This document shows positions 20,775 through 31,765 of a stretch of 64,000 nt of DNA, piece by piece; position 1 is the stretch's first letter; every line of letters starts with the position of its first letter. Source of the stretch: Codonopsis lanceolata. Taxonomy: Eukaryota > Streptophyta > Magnoliopsida > Asterales > Campanulaceae. The translations under genes and the position numbers were made by a program. The notes beneath the pieces were generated by a model. It was not told the origin of the DNA and did not search any database. It was given only the letters and a program-made list of their open reading frames with translations. The stretch is from NCBI GenBank assembly GCA_013146195.2, contig CM028378.1, positions 92,314,295 to 92,378,294 of the forward strand. Reading direction: 5' to 3'.

Positions 20775-22424
20775 CTCATTTAACTATTTACAATGAATAC
20801 TCCAACTTTCCAACAAAACCAACCAACTTATCTCATCCATAGTCCAAAGCCCTTATTATATTGCTGACTTTTCTCCATCACTCGACCATTTCAGTACCCA
20901 TTAGGGGGGAAATAACTTGGAAAGGAATATCAATGTACAACTTTATAGTACCTAGACTTGGTAAAGATATATGGGAGTTGCAACCGAGAGGGAACATATT
21001 ATGGATTCATTAATCATTGTTGAACCTGAACCTTTAATGGCAATCTAAATGTCTTTGCTTATTCCTTAGTTACACCTACATTAAAAGACACATTAAGTAA
21101 TAATAATAATGAGTCATTGTTTAATATATTTTTTGAATATTGTATTTTCCTTATTTTAACCTACAAACTAACTATTTTTGATTCTCCAAATATTTTTTAT
21201 TTACTCGCATTTATATTCTTATCTTCCATCTTTCTTCATTTCTTCAATTTTCTTTATGTGTATATATATTTTTAGTAACTCTTACAATTGTCAAGTAATT
21301 CTTCCAGTTTTATTTGAATAAGTCAAATTTATATCAGTTTGTTTTGCTAAAACACTTCTTCATCTTTCAAAAATTTTCATGTTATCATTTCATTCTAATC
21401 TTAATTGGCTAAGTACTATAGCTAAAGCTTAATATTCTGCTTGTCTTGGTTAATTTATTCATGTTAATCCTACTTACCAAGCTTTGTGTTTGAGCTACAA
21501 TAATTCTTCTTGTTTTTTTTCTTGAGAGTGTACTAATTGCTTTCTTCTTCTTCGAATCACAAGAATCCATGAATATTATTTTTGATGTTTTATCTGATTT
21601 GGGAAGAAAAAATACTAAAGACCAGGTTGGTGATCTCCTAGAAAGATTGCAAACTTTAGAACCTGAAGTAATTTCAACAGCTGGACATGAAATAGTTGTT
21701 TCAAAGACTATTGAAGTAAATGAAGGCTCCAATGTAACTTCATCGGGGACTTCATTGAAGAATGTAGAAACAGTTTTATAATCTGTTGAAGAGAAAATTA
21801 TAACTGACAGATCCAAGGACATTCACAACAAAATCCACAAGGATCATCCTTCCTGATTGTGAATGTCAATTTCGAAAGTATAATTGTCTGAATCAGATTG
21901 CATGAATTTCTAAATTATAATTTTGATTTAAATTTTTAAAATTTAAATAACCCTAATTTTAAAATAGCTCAAATTTGAAATAACCTAAATTTTGAAATAG
22001 CTCTAATAGAGTATTTAATTTATGTAATTGTTGTGAATTGTGAGTATGTGAAAGACGATATGATAATATTGTTTTATTTCCTAAATTTGTATGTCAATAT
22101 TTTGGTAGGAAATATCTATTTATTTAATTTGAAAGTAGAACATTTTAATTTAGGGTTAAAGTAGTTGATTTGTGAGAATTTTTTTTATTTGAATACTTTT
22201 AAGACAGATTTACGAAACCGAATTTGTGCCCTTAGTCGAGAAAATCTGTGTGTCCACCATTACTTTTGGGCAGTGGTGTATTATATGAAGGTTCTTAATA
22301 CATGTTGTATTCTTTTGAAACTGACATGTGTCATGCTTGTCGGTTAATTGTTGTATATGTAGACCTTATTCAATGGTGAATGATTTTTTAAACATTACCT
22401 TGTATAAATATTATTTTTTATCAT
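20775..22424. other. AT-rich intergenic sequence
   Basis: No gene is supported. The longest frame, 21,569-21,781 (starting MNIIFDVLSDLGRK), has no family resemblance I recognise and an equal-length frame on the opposite strand. The 3' half is more than 70 percent A+T by eye. Confidence 0.5.
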
Positions 22425-22650
22425 GATAAATTTACTTGTTTATCCTTAAATAAATGGTGGATGATTTATTAAATACAAAGTTAATTATGTCCATACATTA
22501 ATTTCTAAAAATCAACTCACATTTTTATAGTAAAAAAGATAAATTTACTTGTTTGTCCTTAAATAAATAGTGAATGATTTATTAACTGAAAAGTTAATTT
22601 TATCCATATATTAATTTCTAAAAAACAACTCATACTTTTATAATAAAAAA
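22425..22650 (+). repeat. Two tandem 113-bp repeats
   Basis: 22,425-22,537 and 22,538-22,650 both start GATAAATTTACTTGTTT and share a TCCTTAAATAAAT core with scattered mismatches. Non-coding. Confidence 0.8.
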
Positions 22651-22689
22651 GATTAAAATAATAAAAATTAAGGGTCGTATAATTCTGTA

Positions 22690-24969
22690 AGTGACGACAA
22701 AGCGTCCAGCCTTAAAAAAAAAAAAAACAAAAAAAAAACAAAAACAAAACCAAAAACTTTGAAAGACGACATAAATCGGTACTATTTCCTCAGAAGGCGT
22801 GGTGGTTGCAAATGGTAGTATAATCTTTGTATCGGAATGCTTATCAGCGTACGTTGGCATCAGATCACATGGAGGGTGCGATAATAAAGGATGGGACACA
22901 TAATAAATGCAATGGACCAATTGATAAAAATCCAATCCATCAAATCAATAAGCCTCAATGCATCAAGTTCTACCAATATTAAGGATTTAAAACACAGCCA
23001 TAAAAATTAACTAGTTTTTTTTAAAATATAGTTAAACGTACATTAACTAAATTGTACATAAATAAAATAAAGAGGATAACAAATCTTAAAGGATAAAATA
23101 AGAATAATCATTTTATTAACAATTACACATAAATATATCACTAATCATTATAAATTCTAAAAAAAAAATTATGCACAAACATTTATTATCTTATTAGTTG
23201 ATTTTTCATTTTCACCGTATATCAATATCTAGTTTCTTCAAAAAAAGACCTACGACTACATGTAATTATTATTATATATGATACCAACAATGATAATTGT
23301 CTTCTTTCGAACATGAAAGACAGTCTTATATTGAATGAAGTTAATGACAATTTTAGGATAAAAACCTTTTCTCCAACATTGCTTCCTTTCAAAAATTTTG
23401 TTTCAATAATATGATTCTCAAGTTTTATGATGTTTAGTCTTGTTCCATTGTACAACCCTGCGGCGTAATAGTGATGTTTACCGATAATTCTTTTTCGAAC
23501 AAACTTGGATTTTAAGTTTCAGTTCTACAAATAAAATATAAACCCAAATAAGTTCTTCATTTTGAATGATTACTTTTATTAAATTATATTTATATTTTAT
23601 GAATAAGTAAATTTCTGATAAGAAAATAAGCTAAAATAAAAAAATAACGAAATTATTTTAGTAACCTCAGTTTATATAGTTTTTGTTTTATTGACTCCAT
23701 AACTATTTTTTTTGTTCCATCAAATATTTTTATTTTACTAACATATTTTTCTTTTTCTTTTTTTATAAGAATTTTTTTAAAAATTTTATTCCGTAAATTA
23801 TTTTATTTTACTAACCTACGCATTGAATTATTTTTGTTTTGTTGATTTTGTAACTTATATTTTTATAGTAGCTTGTTCCATAAATTATTTTTATTTAACT
23901 AATCTCTTATATTTTTGTTATCTTGACTCCGGAACTATTATTTTTATTTTAGTTACTATTTTTTTTTGTTTAAAGAGATAAAAATGTTTAAACATAATTA
24001 AAAGAGAGGAGATGATGGTGATGATAGAGAAAATAAGAAGACAAGAGAGAGAAAGAGAAATACAACCAAAAAATAGAAGATATGAGAGAGAAATAGTAGA
24101 ATGATTGATAACTCAAAAGTTAAAAATTCAAAAATGTGATTTTGGAGGGAGGAATATACCTTTGTCATTATATATATAAAGATGAGCATGCACAATTATA
24201 TAAATGTATTCATGTTAATGTTCTCATTGTTATTCCCGTGAAATTCAGCTAATCTGTTTTGGACAATTTTCAACTGGTACAATTTTATCATTTGAGTTTT
24301 ATATATTGAAAAGATTAAAATTAATAAACCTTAAGCACGTTATAAATCACTTATATAATGTATTGGGTTGTATCAATTTATTTATCGAAATGTAATAATT
24401 TAAATTACTTAATTCAACAACACAGTACAACCCTTTTTTTAGCCCAATACAACCACCCCCCTCCCAAATGACTTCTGCCCTTTTGGGTTTTAAACCATGT
24501 TGATGCTTTTTTTTTTTTTTTTTTTGGAAAACCAACTTAATCCACTTTACAAAAGACTAAAATTATTTTTTTTCTTTTTTGTTTCATACAATTTATAAAA
24601 AACAAGAGGGCGGAGAGTAGTTTATTTAAAAAAATAGTATTCATTTTTTCTTTTTCGTTTTATGTTATTTTTTTAAAAAATACTCCTTCCATTTTTAAAA
24701 TAGTCCTTCCCTCTTCAGTTCGCCTCCCCCCTCCTTCTCCGATCACTGCATGCCACAAAATCAAAGTTATAAAAATAAATTAATGTCGATGAGGTTTGAC
24801 GTAGACGCCGACTTGGTCGATTAGGTGATGATTAAGAAAGTTGTGGCGGTAGAAAGGGACCTAATGCTTAGGCGGAGCGAGGTGAAGAGTTTTAGAACAC
24901 TGATGAAAATATATCATATCACAAAATATCCATATTTTAGTGTAAAATGAGAATGACACAAATATTACC
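22690..24969 (-). repeat. 2.3-2.4 kb dispersed/tandem unit, copy 1 (Helitron-related)
   Basis: Collinear with 24,970-27,412; a third partial copy follows at 27,413-27,637. Each starts near a CAAAGCGTCCA string. On the minus strand the unit carries part of a Helitron/Pif1-type helicase. The rest is AT-rich non-coding sequence. Copy 1 lacks about 100 bp of the helicase that copy 2 retains. Helitron ends (5' TC, 3' CTRR hairpin) could not be placed with confidence. Confidence 0.75.
23222..23470 (-). pseudogene. Helitron/Pif1-like helicase C-terminal fragment, copy 1
   Basis: Minus-strand frame beginning LYNGTRLNIIKLENHIIETKF, then GSNVGEKVFILKLSLT and FERRQLSLLVSYIIIITCSRRS. Helitron RepHel helicases have the pattern LCNGTRL..., GSNVGEKVFIPR, F..RRQFP, FAMTINKSQGQS at this place. 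The final motif has decayed. Only the C-terminal part of the helicase is present, with no Rep domain in the window, so it is a relic inside a repeated unit. Confidence 0.75.
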
Positions 24970-25464
24970 CTTTTAGGACAAAGAGGCCAAAGCGTCCACC
25001 CTTATTTAAAACCAAAAAAAAAAAAAACTTTGAAAGACGACATAAATATAAGGACTATTTCCTCGTACTAATGGTTATCATCGTACGTTGGCATCACATC
25101 ACATTACACATGGAGGATGCGATAATAAAGGGTGGGACACATAATAAATGCAATGGACCAATTGATAAAAATCCAATCCATCAAATCATTAAGCCTCAAT
25201 GCATCAAGTTCTACCAATATTAAGGATTTAAAACACAGCGATAAAAATTAACTAGTTTTTTTTTACCCGTAGTTAAACGTACATTAACTAAATTGTACAT
25301 AAATAAAATAAAGAAGATAACATTAAAGGATAAAATAAGAATAATCATTTTATTAATAATTACATATAAATATATCACTAATCATTATAAATTCTAGAAA
25401 AAATAAAAATTATACACAATATTTATTATCTTATTAGTTGATTTTTCATTTTCACCGCATATTA

Positions 25465-25955
25465 ATATCTAGTTTCTTCAAAAAGAGACCTACGACTACA
25501 TGTAATTATTGACTTTGAACCTTGTTAATTATTATTATATATGATACCAGCAATGGTAATTGTCTTCTTTGGAACATGAAAGACAGTCTTATATTGAATG
25601 AAATTAATGACAATTTTAGGATAAAAACCTTTTCTCCAATGCCCCTAAGGGGGTGGCCCAGTGGTAGACATGGGGTCTCACAAAGTGTGAGGTCTCAGGT
25701 TCGATCCCTTCCCATGCCCCCATTAAGAAGAAAAAAAAAAAAAACCTTTTCTCCAACATTGCTCTCTTTCAAAAATTTTGTTTCAATAATATGATCCTCA
25801 AGATTTATGATGTTTACTCTTGTTCCATTGTACAACCCTGCAGCATGGTTAATGTTTCTCAATAGCATTACTGGAACATCAATTTTAAGTTTCAATTCAT
25901 GACCTAACAACTCAAAACACTTTATACTATTTAAAAACTCCGAATGTTTTCGAAC
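25465..25955 (-). pseudogene. Helitron/Pif1-like helicase C-terminal fragment, copy 2, split by a SINE
   Basis: On the minus strand the fragment reads LLGHELKLKIDVPVMLLRNIN, HAAGLYNGTRVNIINLEDHI and GSNVGEKVF, then the SINE interrupts it, and LNDNFRI-type sequence in copy 1 order resumes below 25,640. The LKLKIGVPIMLLRNID..AGLCNGTRL pattern is characteristic of Helitron and Pif1 helicases. Non-functional. Confidence 0.8.
25640..25740 (+). mobile_element. tRNA-derived SINE with perfect target duplication
   Basis: A-box TGGCCCAGTGG (25,654-25,664) and B-box GGTTCGATCC (25,698-25,707) match the pol III consensus, followed by an A tail. The 16-bp target duplication AAAACCTTTTCTCCAA occurs at 25,624-25,639 and 25,741-25,756. 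The empty site is seen in copy 1 near 23,365. Same family as 1,191-1,290. Confidence 0.92.
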
Positions 25956-27412
25956 AAACTTGGATTTTTTCCGTTCTACAAATAAAATATAAACCCAAAG
26001 TTCTACATTTTGAATGATTACTTTTATTAAATTATATTTATATTTTATGAATAAGTAAATTTCTGATAAGAAAATAAGCTAAAATAAAAAAATAACGAAA
26101 TTATTTTAGTAACCTCAGTTTAAATAGTTTTTGTTTTATTGACTCCATAACTATTTTTTTTGTTCCATCAAATATTTTTATTTTACTAACATATTTTTCT
26201 TTTTCTTTTTTTATAAGAATTTTTTTAAAAATTTTATTCCGTAAATTATTTTATTTTACTAACCTCCGCATTGAATTATTTTTGTTTTGTTGATTTTGTA
26301 ACTTATATTTTTATAGTAGCTTGTTCCATAAATTATTTTTATTTTACTAATCTCTTATATTTTTGTTAACTTGATTCCAGAACTATTATTTTTATTTTAG
26401 TTACTATTTTTTTTGTTTAAAGAGAGAAAAATGTTTAAACATAATTAGAAGAAAGGAGATGATGGTGATGATAGAGAAAATAAGAAGACAAGAGAGAGAG
26501 AAAGAGAAATACAACCAAAAAATAGAAGATAGGAGAGAGAAAAAGTGGAATGATTGATAACTCAAAAGTTAAAAATTCAAAAATGTGATTTTGGAGGAAG
26601 GAATATACCTTTGTCATTATATATATAAAGATGAGCATGCACAATTATATAAATGTATTCATTTTAATGTTCTCATTGTTATTCCGGTGAAATTCAGCTG
26701 ATCCGTTTTGGACAATTTTCAACTGGTACAATTTTATCATTTGAGTTTTATATATTGAAAAGATTAAAATTAATAAACCTTAAGCACGTTATAAATCACT
26801 TATATAATGTATTGGGTTGTATCAATTTATTTATCGAAATGTAATAATTTAAATTACTTAATTCAACAACACCACAGTACAACCCTTTTTTTAGCCCAAT
26901 ACAACCACCCCCCCCCTCTCCCAAATGACTTCTGCCCTTTTGGGTTTTAAACCATGTTGATGCTTTTTTTTTAGAAAACCAACTTAATCCACTTTACAAA
27001 AGACTAAAATTATTTTTTTTCTTTTTTGTTTCATACAATTTATAAAAAACAAGAGGGCGGAGAGTAGTTTATTTAAAAAAATAGTATTCATTTTTTCTTT
27101 TTCGTTTTATGTTATTTTTTTTAAAAAATACTCCTTCCATTTTTAAAATAGTCCTTCCTTCTTCAGTTCGCCTCCCCCCTCCTTCTCTGATCACCGCATG
27201 CCACAAAATCAAAGTTTTAAAAATAAATTAATATCGATGAGGTTTGACGTAGACGTCGACTTGGTCGATTAGGTGACGATTAAGAAAGTCGTGGCGGTAG
27301 AGAGGGACCTAACGCCTAAGCGGAGCTAGATAAAGAGTTTTAGAACTCTGATGAAAATATATCACATCAAAAAATATCTATATTTTAATGTAAAATAAGA
27401 ATTACCCAAATA

Positions 27413-27637
27413 TTACCTTTTAAGGACAAAGACGCCAAAGCGTCCAACCTTATTTAAAACCAAAAAAAAAAAACCTTTGAAAGACGACATAAATCTGACC
27501 ATTTCCTCATACGAATGGTTATCATCGTACGTTGGCATCAGATCACATGGAGGATGCGATAATAAAGGGTGGGACACATAATAAATGCAATGGACCAATT
27601 GATAAAAATCCAATCCATCAAATCATTAAGCCTCAAT
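27413..27637 (-). repeat. Partial third copy of the Helitron-related unit
   Basis: Matches the first ~225 bp of the units at 22,690 and 24,970, up to an ATCAAATCATTAAGCCTCAAT string, then diverges. Confidence 0.8.
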
Positions 27638-27805
27638 CATGTATCTTAAAAGGGGAAACTCTCCCCCAAGAACCTCCATCAGGGTTGGTCCTGGGGTGGT
27701 AAGAGGGACTATCGTCATGGATTCTTAATTTTTAGGGCTCCAAATATTTGGGTATTATCTTATATTTATTATATATATTATAGTGTCAAAAATATTTATA
27801 ATTAA

Positions 27806-27880
27806 TTTGTTTCACCTAGTGGTTAAGATGCTCATGATTTAAGATAAAGGTCATAGGTTTGAATATTATGTTGTCATTTA
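27806..27880 (+). mobile_element. Possible degenerate tRNA-like SINE head
   Basis: TTCACCTAGTGGTTAAGATG resembles an A-box region, and AGGTTTGAAT about 45 bp on resembles a mutated B-box. No target duplication or clear tail was found, so this is tentative. Confidence 0.35.
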
Positions 27881-27948
27881 TTTTAGTCTGTTACTTTTTA
27901 CTTTTCTTTTTCCTAATACTTTAAATGATTTTATTTTTATAAAGGGCC

Positions 27949-28168
27949 CCCCATTTTTTTTTTTGTCCTTGGCTCTCGGCTTCGGAAATGGCCGACGCCC
28001 ACACCCCAACCCCCTGAGAATGTGAGAGGGAAAATCACGGTAGAGTCGGTGATTAAGTCTCAGGAGGGCCAGGTCTGCAATACCTGAGGAGCCACCCCCA
28101 CTGCGGTTCTGGGACTCGATCGTTGGTCGCAGATCCAAATCTACTTTAACCAAGCTAAAGGTGAGGAC
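27949..28168 (-). mobile_element. Probable SINE, minus strand
   Basis: Read on the minus strand it starts near 28,168 with a TTAGCTTGGTTAAAG A-box-like stretch and a GATCGAGTCCC B-box-like stretch. It continues GC-rich for about 150 bp and ends in a 12-base A run followed by G-rich sequence. The GC content contrasts sharply with the surroundings. No target duplication was found. Confidence 0.45.
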
Positions 28169-28206
28169 AATTAAGCCTCAATCCATCATTATTAAGATGA
28201 CAAGTA

Positions 28207-28464
28207 CTCCCTCCGTTCCTAAATTATTGTCCTGGTTGACCCGGTGTACAGATTAAGAAAAAACAATTGACTTGATTATTTATATTGGTTTAATGTGTAG
28301 TTTCCTTTAAAGCACATGTGTATGTGACCCATAATTAAAGTAAGATGAAAAAGTAAGCGTAAAGTGGTAAAAATGATGTTCTGAAAAAATAAGTTTCAAA
28401 ATGGACAATTATTTTAAGACGGACGAAAATGGAAAGGAGGACGATAATTTAGGGATGGAGGGAG
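28207..28464. mobile_element. Stowaway MITE
   Basis: 258 bp. Terminal inverted repeats of about 27 bp begin CTCCCTCCGTTCCTAAATTA and are mirrored by the end TAATTTAGGGATGGAGGGAG with few mismatches. Flanked by TA (28,205-28,206 and 28,465-28,466). No coding capacity. It lies 24 bp from the left edge of the segmental duplication. Confidence 0.93.
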
Positions 28465-29170
28465 TATATCTTAAAGATGCACATGCATCTTATATGTACT
28501 TTGTAAAATTATTAATAGAGTGATAATTTTGGTGATAAATTTTGTATTTTTCAAAAATTTTAATAATGGATAAGAATTTGAGATTTTGGGTTTTTGAGGT
28601 GATGATTGTTGGCACGTACGGTCTACAAAAAAAGCTTAACAAAAGAGTTGTAGATATTTTTAAAGGGTTCATTTTTTTAAAAAATTGGATGATTTTCATT
28701 TTTACAACCTTTTTAAATCCACTCTCAAAGTTGATATTAATTAACATGCATATTGACTTTACTCAAATATTTTTTAACTACGTTCAATTCAAATAATGTA
28801 CGTTTATATATTTCTTATTTATTATGATTTTTAAACGTGAATTTTTTGAGTTAAACCGATTGAGTATTTAGTACTCCTCATTTTTCTTAATTTTTGTCAT
28901 GATTTGACTTTTTAAGTCTAAATGAGTCTATTTTAAATGCATATTCAAGAGATGAATATAAAATAAAACAAAATGAACGGTCTCATGTAGGATCGTCTTG
29001 CATATCATAATTCGTATGACAAAACTCACTATTTCACACATTATCCCATTAATACTCGTCAGGTCGGATTAAGTAGATTGATTTTAAAGAAAAAAAAAAT
29101 ACCATTATCACGATTTTTCCAATGTTTTGGTCAAACAACAAGCAGCTCTATATAGCTGCACGTGGTTGAT

Positions 29171-29255
29171 TTTTTTTTTTAAAGGTTGAAGGGGACATAG
29201 ACCGTACCCCAACCCTTAATTTTTTTTTAATTATTTTAATGCCTTGAAAGGCTAC

Positions 29256-29307
<52 letters not shown>

Positions 29308-29616
29308 CCTTTGGTATAGCTCGAACAAATGGTGCCTCTGGTGAGGCTTTGAACACCCGACCTCTCGGTTGAGAGTAGTTAAGTCCCAGGGTGCCTCTGG
29401 TAGGGCTTGAATACTCAACCTCTCCGTTAAGATAAGTGAGTAGCTAAATGTGGCCTTTGGATAAGGCTTTAACAACAACAATGCCTCTGAAGAGGCTTGA
29501 ACATCCGACCTCTCTACTGAGAGTTGTAAAGTTCAGGGTGTCTCTAGTGAGACTCGAACACCCAACCTCTCTGTTAAGAAAAGTGAGCAGTACCAGTTGA
29601 GCTAGAGCTCATTGAT
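29171..29616 (-). mobile_element. Composite SINE with repeated B-box units
   Basis: 446 bp flanked by a perfect 11-bp target duplication ACGTGGTTGAT (29,160-29,170 and 29,617-29,627); copy A has the empty site near 1,798. Read on the minus strand it starts with a TAGCTCAACTGG A-box, then GTGTTCGAGTC (B-box-like). The ~60-bp body (read on plus as GTGCCTCTGGTGAGGCT..GAACACCCGACCTCTC) recurs about six times in degraded form from 29,303 to 29,600. A TA microsatellite and a terminal A tract (T10 on plus at 29,171) follow. The insertion is immediately 3' of the G-box of SABATH copy B. Confidence 0.82.
29258..29303 (+). repeat. (TA)23 microsatellite inside the composite SINE
   Basis: About 46 bp of uninterrupted TA. 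Any protein frame here is an artefact. Confidence 0.95.
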
Positions 29617-30000
29617 ACGTGGTTGATAATAATATGTTCCGTGTTAGTTTACTATGGTGCCTTTTGAGAGCGTATTAAGACCAAATAGAATTAATAAAGT
29701 AAGTTGTTTAATGCATGTTTGGTACATAATATATGGTCATGATTAATATTACGAGTTATTCGGTTAAATTCATTATCCCCTCACTATTAATACTAAGAGA
29801 GAGGATTGTAATATTAGAGCTCACACAACAAAAAATTGGTATTAACATTTTTTTATCACAAAACTACGCCCGTTATATAAGTAAAAATTAACAACGAGGG
29901 TACTAATAGTACTAAGATTAATAATACTATTCACATTTTATTCAATAGTCTGTCTTATTATATTCATGGCAAGTTGGGTCCCGTAATTTTGAAGTGACAC

Positions 30001-30034
30001 AAAAGAGCAAAAGAGGGAGAGTGAATATATATAG
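30001..30034 (+). promoter_or_regulatory. Core promoter of SABATH copy B
   Basis: The AGAGGGAGAGTGAATATATATAG block (TATA at about 30,023-30,033) lies 60 bp before the ATG, as in copy A. Upstream elements are displaced by the composite SINE, although a G-box remains on its far side (29,159-29,164). Confidence 0.6.
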
Positions 30035-30220
30035 ATGGTTCTTCCTCAGTTATGCCAAAGATTAAGGCAAAGGTGAGAAATATAATAACACAATGATGGA
30101 TGTCCAAAACGTTCTACATATGAATGCAGGCACTGATGCATCTAGCTATGCCAAAAATTCGTTTTTTCAGGTCTCTCCTTCCTATATACATATCCTCCCT
30201 CCTGTTCTGCTGAAATATGC

Positions 30221-30251
<31 letters not shown>

Positions 30252-30750
30252 AGTGTATGTTATCAAGTATCACTTACACATAGAGACTTTCATTTTTCAG
30301 GAAACTGTGATAAGGAAATCATGGCCTGTTTTAGAGCAAACTATCAAGAAAATGATACTCAACGATTGCAAATTTTCAAAGTGTCTTAAGATAGCAGATT
30401 TGGGTTGCTCTTCAGGGCCAAACACGTTTTTTGTCATCTCCAATATTATCGATACTGTCTGTTTGTTGTATCAGGAAAATCATCGCGAAGCACCCGAGTT
30501 TCATGTTTGCCTGAATGATCTTCCTAATAATGACTTCAACACCATTTTCAAGTCCTTACCAACATTTTATGCCGAACTCGAGAGGAAGAACGGAGAAAAG
30601 TTTGGGCCTTGTCTTATATCAGGAGTTCCGGGTTCGTTTTATGGAAGGCTCTTCCCAAAGGAGAGCATGCACCTAGTTCACTCCTCTTATAGCCTACACT
30701 ATCTATCTCGGGTAAGCATATATAGCATTTTCATCACTAAGAGAATAATA

Positions 30751-30970
30751 CTCCCTCCATTTTTGAATAACTGTACTCATTTCCTTTTTACCTGTTTCAA
30801 AATAATTGTTATTTTTTTAAAAAATTCTTTTTAGGAAAACACTTTTACCACATACTCAAAGGCAACGAAAGAAACCACACATTACACCAATACGTATAAT
30901 ATAGTCAATTACTTTTTTTCTTAAATGATGTGCCGAATCAAAGAGAACGATTATTTGAAAACGGTGGGAG
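30751..30970. mobile_element. Stowaway-like MITE in intron 2 of copy B
   Basis: Orthologous by duplication to 4,211-4,436, with the same CTCCCTCC...GGTGGGAG ends and TA flanks, slightly shortened in an internal A run. Confidence 0.8.
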
Positions 30971-31471
30971 TAATGAATAACCTATTAATTTCCTAGCCTT
31001 TCAACATTTTTGTCATATTCTATAACAATTATGCCTAGGTTCCCGAAGGGATTGAAAACAATCTGGGTGCTGTTTACATGGCAAAGAGAAGTCCTCTAAA
31101 TGTTTTTGATGCGTATCTCAAGCAATATCAAAAAGACTTCTCAACATTTTTAAAATTGCGTTCAGAGGAAATAATGCCTAAAGGGCATATGGTTCTAACA
31201 TTTATCGGTAGGAGCATTGCTGATCCCACCAGCAAAGATGGTTGCTATATCTTTGAACTGCTTACAAAGTCCCTTCTTGATCTGGTGACTGAGGTATATA
31301 TATCATATTTCTTTGATTCATTTCTTGTGAATGATTCGAGTAACATCATTACATTTGAAATAGGGGTTGATTCGAGAAGAAGAGGTGGATTCATTCAACT
31401 TGCCTATTTACTATTCTTACAAGGACGAAGTAGTGGAAATAATTAATTGGGAGGGATCCTTTCATGTGGAC

Positions 31472-31697
31472 TGATGGAAATCGTGTGTGATATATTGTTT
31501 CCTTCTTTAGTGATGGAAATCGTGTGTGATATACTGTTTCCTTCTTTAAGAAGATCCTAGACATAACCCCTATTTTATAGATATATGTATTGTTGATTAT
31601 AAGGATCTGATTGAATTATAGATTGTACAGACTTGTATAAAAGCTGTAGTAGTATCAATAAAAAAACAAGCTGCTTTGGGTGTCTTCAAATTTTACA
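31472..31697 (+). repeat. 5' LTR of copia element 2
   Basis: Starts TGATGGAAATCG and ends TTTTACA. The first 39 bp are tandemly duplicated (31,472-31,510 and 31,511-31,549). A TATAAAAGC box lies near 31,635 and AATAAAAAAAC near 31,659. The 3' LTR is at 36,141-36,367. Confidence 0.93.
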
Positions 31698-31765
31698 TGG
31701 TATCAGAGCAGGTTTCAACCTAAACCCACAAACAGCCACCACCTACCTTCAACCCTCACCAAATA

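Larger units (their letters stand above)
24970..27412 (-). repeat. 2.4 kb Helitron-related unit, copy 2
   Basis: A direct repeat of copy 1 with small indels, plus a SINE at 25,640-25,740 that copy 1 lacks. It retains more helicase sequence than copy 1. The AT-rich remainder has no gene. Confidence 0.75.

Noticed and set aside
21569..21781. Small hypothetical protein starting MNIIFDVLSDLGRK
   Set aside because: No homology recognised, an equally long frame on the opposite strand, and no promoter or splice context.
25522..25794. Plus-strand ORF starting MLIIIIYDTSNGN
   Set aside because: It is antisense to the helicase relic and runs through the SINE.
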